Shown here: positions 58,260-64,000 of the stretch, piece by piece | Layout: every line of letters begins with the position of its first letter | How positions within the stretch are numbered: the stretch's first letter is position 1 | Assembly: GCA_964020085.1 (NCBI GenBank) | Contig: OZ026604.1 | Location: 10,581,332-10,645,331 of the forward strand | Direction: 5' to 3' | Source of the DNA: Micromussa lordhowensis | Lineage: Eukaryota; Cnidaria; Anthozoa; Scleractinia; Lobophylliidae | Length of the DNA: 64,000 nucleotides | The notes under the pieces: model-generated | Seen by the model: only the letters and a program-made list of their open reading frames with translations | Databases searched by the model: none | Told to the model about the DNA's origin: nothing | Translations under genes and position numbers: made by a program

Positions 58260-58809
58260 TATGTGTGCGAGGTGGAGAGGTGCTCAACGCGCGCTGGATG
58301 GCGTGTATGGTACCGGGGAAACGGTTAGATCGTGTAGCAAAAAGCGATTTGAGAAAAACTCTTCAAAAGTCGCTAAAATTCTCTGACTGTCCCAAAAGTA
58401 GTCAAAAACAAATTCGGCCAAATTGTAGAAAAACCTTTCGACTTCTTTTTGTGTTTGTTTGGTTTCGTGAAAGCAAGGAAATTTAGAGTTTCAAGCGAAT
58501 TTTCGGATTGCGTTCAAAATGTTTAGGCAAAGAGTTGCCACCCGACATCCGCTGCAAATTTTGTTCTTAAAAAGCTTGGACTTCTGAAGCGGCTCGTGCA
58601 ATTTCAGCTTTTTGGAAAACTCACTCGTGCAAATTAATTCCAAATTGAACTCGAAACCGTATGATTACCTATACTGAACGGACTGTCACCAGACTTGAAA
58701 AAGTGAATAGCAGACAGAAGTCCAAGTTTTTTTAACAACAAATCATTACTGAGTAGGAAGAGAAAATAAATGCATGAAAAGAAGGAATAGTTTAGCTGAT
58801 TTGCTTTGG
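58260..58809. other. No gene seen
   Basis: Non-coding. The last part (from about 58790) grades into the diverged W-unit copy. Confidence 0.4.
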
Positions 58810-60557
58810 CGTCCACACTCTCTAGATCAACCCCCTATTGATTGGTCATCTATCGTTTGGGAGTAAGATTATGGGGCATTTTTTTTGTAGTAATTTTTGA
58901 GGTAGTTTTTTTCAACTGGCTGCTTTGTAAATAACTACTAACAAATTATCACAATCAGTGTCAATTACACCAGAACATTTCTACTCAACGGCATTCTATT
59001 TCTCACCCAGTCGGGTAATTTCAGTTTTGGTGTATTGTAGTTTAGTTCAAATATATTCTTTAAGACAAGGACCCTCGGCGAGCAGCGCTTTTGTAAATGA
59101 CTAACTGTTAGTTTTGAAACGTCTATATCGTTTTATCAATTTCCTATGAAACTTCCTACCGATTAATTATCATTTATTATTCCAGCCAAGTACGTGATTT
59201 CAAAATCAAAGCTTTCATAGAATCGTGATTTCACACGAATCTAATAGTTCTAGAAGTTTTGCCGCTAGGAAATAGTCTTTATTGTAGGCGCCACGTTTCT
59301 CACAACGCCTTAATTCTCACGTAACATAGGCAATAAAAACGAAGCGCAACTTCTTTTAGTCAGAGATTGCTAGTGAAGTTACACCGCTACCGTGCTACGA
59401 TCAGAGGATCCAAGTTACCCCTATTTCAAGTGTATTTCGCTGTCTATCTGCTACCCTTTCGTGCGAGTCGTCAACCAAAGTACGTAAGTTTTTATATGCT
59501 AAGTTGCTACTGAATTGTTAGTCTTTTCGTTATCACGGAAGGTTTCATTTAGTATCTAGGTTTTTTTTGCCGTGAAATCGCTTTCGCGAGATCTAAGGCT
59601 TATTGTCATATGATTAACAAATTGTGATTCTTTCACGCTGTATTTAGCTATTTGCAAAATAGTCGTTGATATCTTGGTTTGTTACGACAAGAGTTGTTAT
59701 CGCCTCAGTTTACTAGTTCAAGTATCAATTGTCATGTATGTTTCACGCTATGGTCTCATTAGTTTTATTATGATTATTCTATTCTGTTAGATTTGTATTT
59801 TTTTTTTGCCTTATCTAAGGGGACGTATTCTTAACTATCGCTTTTCAGTTCGAACCTACTTATTCGTCTACTGCTACTACTACTACTTATGCGACTACTA
59901 CATCTACTTGTATTATTCGCGATCTACTGGTTTTCGCTGTTCCGTCAATTGCTACCTATTGTGAACTAGATCTATGGACTTGATCTGTCATTAACTCAGT
60001 TTGAATCTACCAAGTGGAGTTCGAATATCTCGCACCGCGCTACCCCTGTAGTTGTTTAGATTTGAGTAAGAAGCAACCTCTAGAATCTTGCAATTACACT
60101 ACCTTTGTCAGAAATCTAAAGCACACTAGGCCGAAACATGATTAGTCCGATCATGAATGAAACATGTTTCGGTATGAAAAGTGTTCACATCACACAGTGC
60201 ATTGCACGAGTCATGTTTGAAACAAGGTTATTGTGAACCTGATTGAAACAACCTCGAGAGCTAGTTTTAATTATGATCAGACCAAACACGTTCGAAATGG
60301 TGGATAGATGCGGAGAGGAGGCGAATGCCGAAAATAACCAAAATCGGGGCTATTATGAGGCCAAATGGCTAGTTGAAATATGGGCCGATGGAGAAATACA
60401 ACAGCAATTATGAGCGATGAATAGACTAGCAGAATACTTGGGAGAACATTGCCGCAAACGTTAATGGTTACAAGCATACAGCATCGCACTGCAAAACCAC
60501 AATGCACAGCCATGCAAGAAACGTGTTTGAAACACAAACAAAAAAAACATGTTTAGG
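58810..60557 (+). repeat. W unit, copy 4 (diverged fragment)
   Basis: 58810-59100 aligns with 7465-7990 but has only one copy of the 207-bp duplication, and so represents the older state. 60099-60557 aligns with the Harbinger miniature element region (8020-8500), with a more decayed Myb-like frame. A long LTR-like insertion separates the two parts. Confidence 0.6.
59106..60098. mobile_element. Probable solo LTR, 993 bp
   Basis: It begins TGTTAG and ends ATTACA. It is flanked by CTAAC (59101-59105) and CTACC (60099-60103), a 5-bp duplication with one change, at a site intact in W copies 1 and 3. It has AATAAA near 59330 and a C-T-A-C-T-A-C-T run near 59870. No internal retroelement sequence remains. 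Confidence 0.5.
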
Positions 60558-62118
60558 ATGGCGCAAAACATGGCGCAAACACGTGCATATTATGGCTCCG
60601 TTGCAGCGGTCTTATTTCTACTCTTACAATTGTTTCGCTGCTTTCAACTTGGTCCTGTTCTTCTTGGAAGAGAATATAATGATCTTAATGTATTGTCGGA
60701 TTCAGAAACCGAACAAACAAGACCAGTGTGTGTGTTTCTGATGTCATCCATTGCTGCAAATCGCCGCCATCTCGTAAATAGGTGTCGTACGAAGTACACC
60801 AAGTCAAGATTTCACTACTACAGCAACAGCGTCGCAAGCTTCAACTTTGAACTGCTTCGCCTAAGTGGAGACATTAGTCCCAATCCAGGACCGGAAAGTT
60901 GCACCGTTTGTAAAAAAGTGGTGGCGAAAAATCACAGGGCAGTGAGTTGTAGCTCCTCAGTGCTCTCAAAGAATTCATATCAAGTGCGGTGGAATCTCAC
61001 CTAAAGAGTACAAGCGATTACCGGCTTCTGGAAACGGTAGTTGGATATGTCCTCCCTGCTTGGACGAGATAAAACAACTACCTTTTGCTGACGTTAGCGA
61101 AATTGATACCAGCCACAGTTCTTGCAGTGACACAGAGCAGACTCTGAGTGAGAACGAAGACCACAACAACACTTGGACGACTTTTGACACTTTAGTTAAA
61201 ACGCGTCGGAGAAACGTTAAGATCGGTCATATCAATGCTAACAGCATAGCCGGCTTTAAATTCCACGAGATCAAAAACTGGCTTATGCGAGGAAGGTTCG
61301 ACATTTTGGCCATCTCTGAAACTAAGCTAGATAAAACATATCTTGACAGCCAGTTTGCCATTCAGGGTTTCCGTATTTGCCGATGGGATAGAAATATACA
61401 TGGCGGTGGGCTTATGATATTCGTACGAAGTGATCTGTGTTTTACTGTGACAAAAGAGCTTGGAGACCAAAATGGTATCGATACGTCAAACTTCAGGACT
61501 GAACACATTATACTGAAAGTGAAGGTAGCAAAATCCTGGCTCACTTTTATTGCGATTTACAGGCCTCCATCTATTCCACCAGTTCTCAATGGAAATTAGA
61601 ACTGAGCAGGTTATTCGAAGTTGTTACGACTTTTCCAAACGATGTCATCTGCGTTGGAGACTTCAATAGTTATCTGTTGGATCCTAATGACAGTGGTCAC
61701 TTAAAAGATTTACTGGAAGTATATGGCCTCAAAAATTTGATTAAATTACCCACTCGTATAGGCAGGACATCGTCAACTTTACTCGACTTGATTTTGACAA
61801 ACAGCACAAGAAGAATATTTTCATCGGGCGTAGTGGATGCTCATATAAGCGATCATTCTCTTATATATACTATTTTGAGAACCACAGTTCCGCGATTGCG
61901 ATCTCGCAAAATACAACTGAGAAGTCTAAAGAACTTTGACCAGGATTTATTTTTATATGATTTACATAATGTCCCTTTCCACGTTATGGAGGTGTTTGAC
62001 GATATTGACGATAAGCAATACGTGTTTGAGTCACTGTACCTTGACATTCTAAACAAGCACACACCACAAAAGCAAGCGCAAATAAGGTGCAATCAAATTC
62101 CTTTCATGAACGAACAAT
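60558..62118 (+). pseudogene. LINE ORF: 2A-like motif, PHD-like finger, APE endonuclease
   Basis: The N-terminus is hydrophobic (V-A-A-V-L-F-L-L-L-Q-L). Then comes L-L-R-L-S-G-D-I-S-P-N-P-G-P near 60858-60893, a 2A-like translational recoding motif. A PHD-like zinc finger follows: C-T-V-C, C-S-S, then after a 1-nt frameshift near 60957 C-S-Q-R-I-H-I-K-C and W-I-C-P-P-C. The APE-type endonuclease has I-N-A-N-S, E-T-K-L-D, I-A-I-Y-R-P-P, G-D-F-N (after a second frameshift near 61595), T-L-L-D-L-I-L-T and S-D-H-S. The reverse transcriptase is absent because the sequence changes abruptly at 62118. Losing the 3' end is unusual for a LINE and suggests a later insertion. CR1/L2-like clade. Confidence 0.75.
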
Positions 62119-64000
62119 ACGCCGTATTCATAAATGGCGGCCGCGCGGAACGACCTGGTTTCGAATACATGAAAACGAGGCTTGGTAGGCCACGGATGAT
62201 CGATTACAGCAAAAATGGCCTCTTCAAGTCGAGATTCTGTCGCGGTTATTCTTACCGAAGACGATATTCCGGGAGCTGCTTTATCTGGAAGAAACCCTTC
62301 TTCACTAAAGAATGAAGAACTCAAGTTTTGGTTGCGATGCCGTGGCGATTCACTCAAGGGACTTAAGACGAAGGCACAGCTTATAAAGCGGTAAGCAACA
62401 CGCTCGCAGCTTTGTTGTACAGATTTCCTTCCAGAGTTCAGGCACATAAGATTTTGTTTCTGTAAAATTTAGAATTCTTTATCGACTACTTTGCAGTGTC
62501 GAAGAGTATATTAAAAGTGGAAGAGATAAAATGGTGATCGATCCTGATCCCGATGAAATCCACACGAAAAGAAAGGCAAGGGTATCAAACATTTCAAAAG
62601 ACACCGCTCCTTCGTCAAGTGTGAAATATCCTAGCGATGGCTGGGGAAAGTCGCTTGAAAGGATGCCTTCTTTCACAAGAGCTGAAATGAACCAGCACGT
62701 GGCAAATTCTGGAAAAAGAGTTGCAAATGCTGAGCATCATTCAATTCCGACCAACTTAAGGAAAGCTAAAACCTTTCTGGAGAACGAGTACTTAAAGGAG
62801 ATTGAGGCAAACAGTGATCAAAGGTACTTTTATTTCAAGGCAAAGTGCTATCACAGTTTCAAGAAGAGTGAGGCCCCCCATGCTCTTCGTTTGGCTATGT
62901 GTATTGTGTCAGGCCAAGTCATTCAAGCCACCTGTTCATGTAAAGCTGGCAAAGTTGGTTACTGTAACCATGTTCTGGCATTGATGTTTAAAGCATGCAA
63001 GTTTAGTTTATTTGACAGTAAATCAACCGATGATTTATGCCAGGATGATGATGAGCAGCCAGATCTTGCATGCACTTCCCAGCTCCAGAAGTGGCACAAA
63101 AAGGGTCGGGGTGACAAAATATCTGCCCAACCGGTAATGGAAGTTACCATTTCAAAAACTAAACTCGATGAAACTAAGAGAAGAGAGGGAGTGAAATGCC
63201 TCTTGTATGATGCAAGAACTAATCCCCAACATGATGTGGAGGCCGAAATGAAATTTAAAAAGGCCCTAAAGCAAATAAATCCCCAGATGGGCTTAGCACT
63301 AATGGAAAGAGATGATTCTTCCATGAACAGTTGTGTGGAAACCAAATTTGGAGAAAGCCAGGTTGGGTCATTTTGTAGTTATCAGTTGACTCACACTGAA
63401 GCGAACTTCGTGGCCACTGTGGATATTTCATCAATGCCAAGAGAAGATGTCAGCGCAGACACTGAGCTTACCTATCCCAGGTTTCCTCTGAACTCGCGCA
63501 ATGATTTTGTTTTGCCTAACAACTTAGATGTTGCTGAAAAAGCACTTGTTAGTTCCCTTGTTGTGGATGAGACCATGATAAACAATATTGAGGAAGCCAC
63601 AAGAGACCAGTCATCATCTGAGCAGTGGAAGAAGGAACGTAAATTTAGATTTACTGCTTCAAAATTTGACTTAATCTCAAAAAGGCAAAGGAATCATGAA
63701 AAATTTGCAGCTGACCTCATCAATCCAAAGCCGTTCACCTCGAGGTATGTTGAGCATGGTATCAAAAATGAACCCATTGCCATTGAACAATATGAGAAAA
63801 TTATGTTTACCCGAAAGACCCCAGTAAAGGTTCTCAAGAGTGGTCTTGTTGTTTGTTTGGACATGCCATTTCTTGGAGCCTCACCAGATGGCAGAGTTGT
63901 TGATTTTGGACTTGCTGAAGTGAAGTGTCCAGAGACAAAGTATCAAGTCACTCCACTGGAAGCATGTCAGGATCCAAATTTTTTTTGTGAGGCTGTTAAT
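62119..64000 (+). mobile_element. Possible second AT-duplicating transposon, left end only
   Basis: The LINE reading frame breaks at GAACAAT|ACGCCGTATTCAT. The new sequence begins ACGCCGTATTCATAAATGG, shares CGTATTC with the ends of the AT-flanked MITE at 45960, and soon starts a SAP-SWIM-YqaJ gene. I infer the left terminus of an ISL2EU-like element inserted into the LINE at AT (62117-62118). The right end is outside the window. Confidence 0.45.
62215..64000 (+). CDS. SAP-SWIM-YqaJ protein, spliced, runs off the window
   Basis: Exon 1 is 62215-62390 (ATG in a good A-3/G+4 context, donor GTAAGC at 62391). Exon 2 starts at 62497 after TTTGCAG and stays open to the last base; 560 codons are visible. 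Residues 31-59 are a SAP domain split by the intron (L-K-F-W-L-R-C-R-G). Residues 195-220 are an intact SWIM zinc finger, C205-x-C207-x7-C215-x-H217. The YqaJ nuclease begins near 445 (W-K-K-E-R-K-F-R-F-T-A-S-K-F), with E in V-E-H-G-I-K-N-E, D523 in S-P-D-G and E533-V-K535. The distal Gln motif is beyond the edge. No lesion is seen, unlike its relative at 19804. It could be a transposon gene or a domesticated host gene. Confidence 0.85.

Overview
This 64-kb window is animal nuclear DNA, AT-rich and almost entirely built of nested mobile elements. The mix of families (pogo-like DDE, ISL2EU-like, PIF/Harbinger, DIRS1-like, a Penelope-like fragment, CR1/L2-like LINEs, TTAA-flanked miniature elements) is what I would expect of a cnidarian, most likely an anthozoan such as a coral. 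The species is inferred from protein family resemblance only. I see no convincing single-copy host gene, no rRNA or tRNA and no CRISPR array.

The backbone is a composite repeat unit of roughly 6 kb, here called the W unit. It carries a PIF/Harbinger-derived miniature element with a Myb-like remnant, a DIRS1-type gag region and a TTAA-type tail. Copies lie at 6320-12427 (continuing at 26422-26752), 27674-32412 (5' part missing, DIRS reverse transcriptase retained), 43570-54252, and a diverged fragment at 58810-60557. Because the copies align, one copy often shows the uninterrupted site where another holds an insertion. That let me set several element ends and target-site duplications (TSDs) to the base.

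Major insertions, left to right. (1) 1-2299: right part of a pogo-like element. (2) 3497-5410: a foldback, Mutator-like element with a 9-bp TSD, itself hit by a smaller element. (3) 12428-26421: a second pogo-like element with TA duplications; its empty site is preserved at 43620 and 53555. It holds a HIRAN-like gene divergent from the DDE transposase. It has been invaded by a LINE, by a 4-kb block with long inverted arms and a Penelope-like fragment, and by a 5.8-kb ISL2EU-like transposon (19736-25528). (4) 33330-34782: a 141-bp satellite array, with a small inverted array at 42650-43060. (5) 36682-39166: a 2.5-kb palindrome. (6) 46786-50520: a 3.7-kb element with CACGG ends and two convergent unrecognised genes. 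(7) 55672-56899: a broken Harbinger transposase. (8) 60558-62118: a LINE with a 2A-like motif, a PHD-like finger and an endonuclease, cut off by the start of a second SAP-SWIM-YqaJ gene that runs off the right edge.

The most interesting biology is in the two-gene DNA transposons. The ISL2EU-like element pairs a THAP-DDE transposase with a large protein combining SAP, a degenerate SWIM, a YqaJ/lambda-exonuclease-like nuclease and, after a 1-nt frameshift, a papain/USP-like peptidase signature. A related spliced SAP-SWIM-YqaJ gene at 62215-64000 is intact as far as it can be seen. The pogo-like element pairs its transposase with a HIRAN-like protein. In each case an accessory protein of DNA-repair or chromatin type travels with the transposase.
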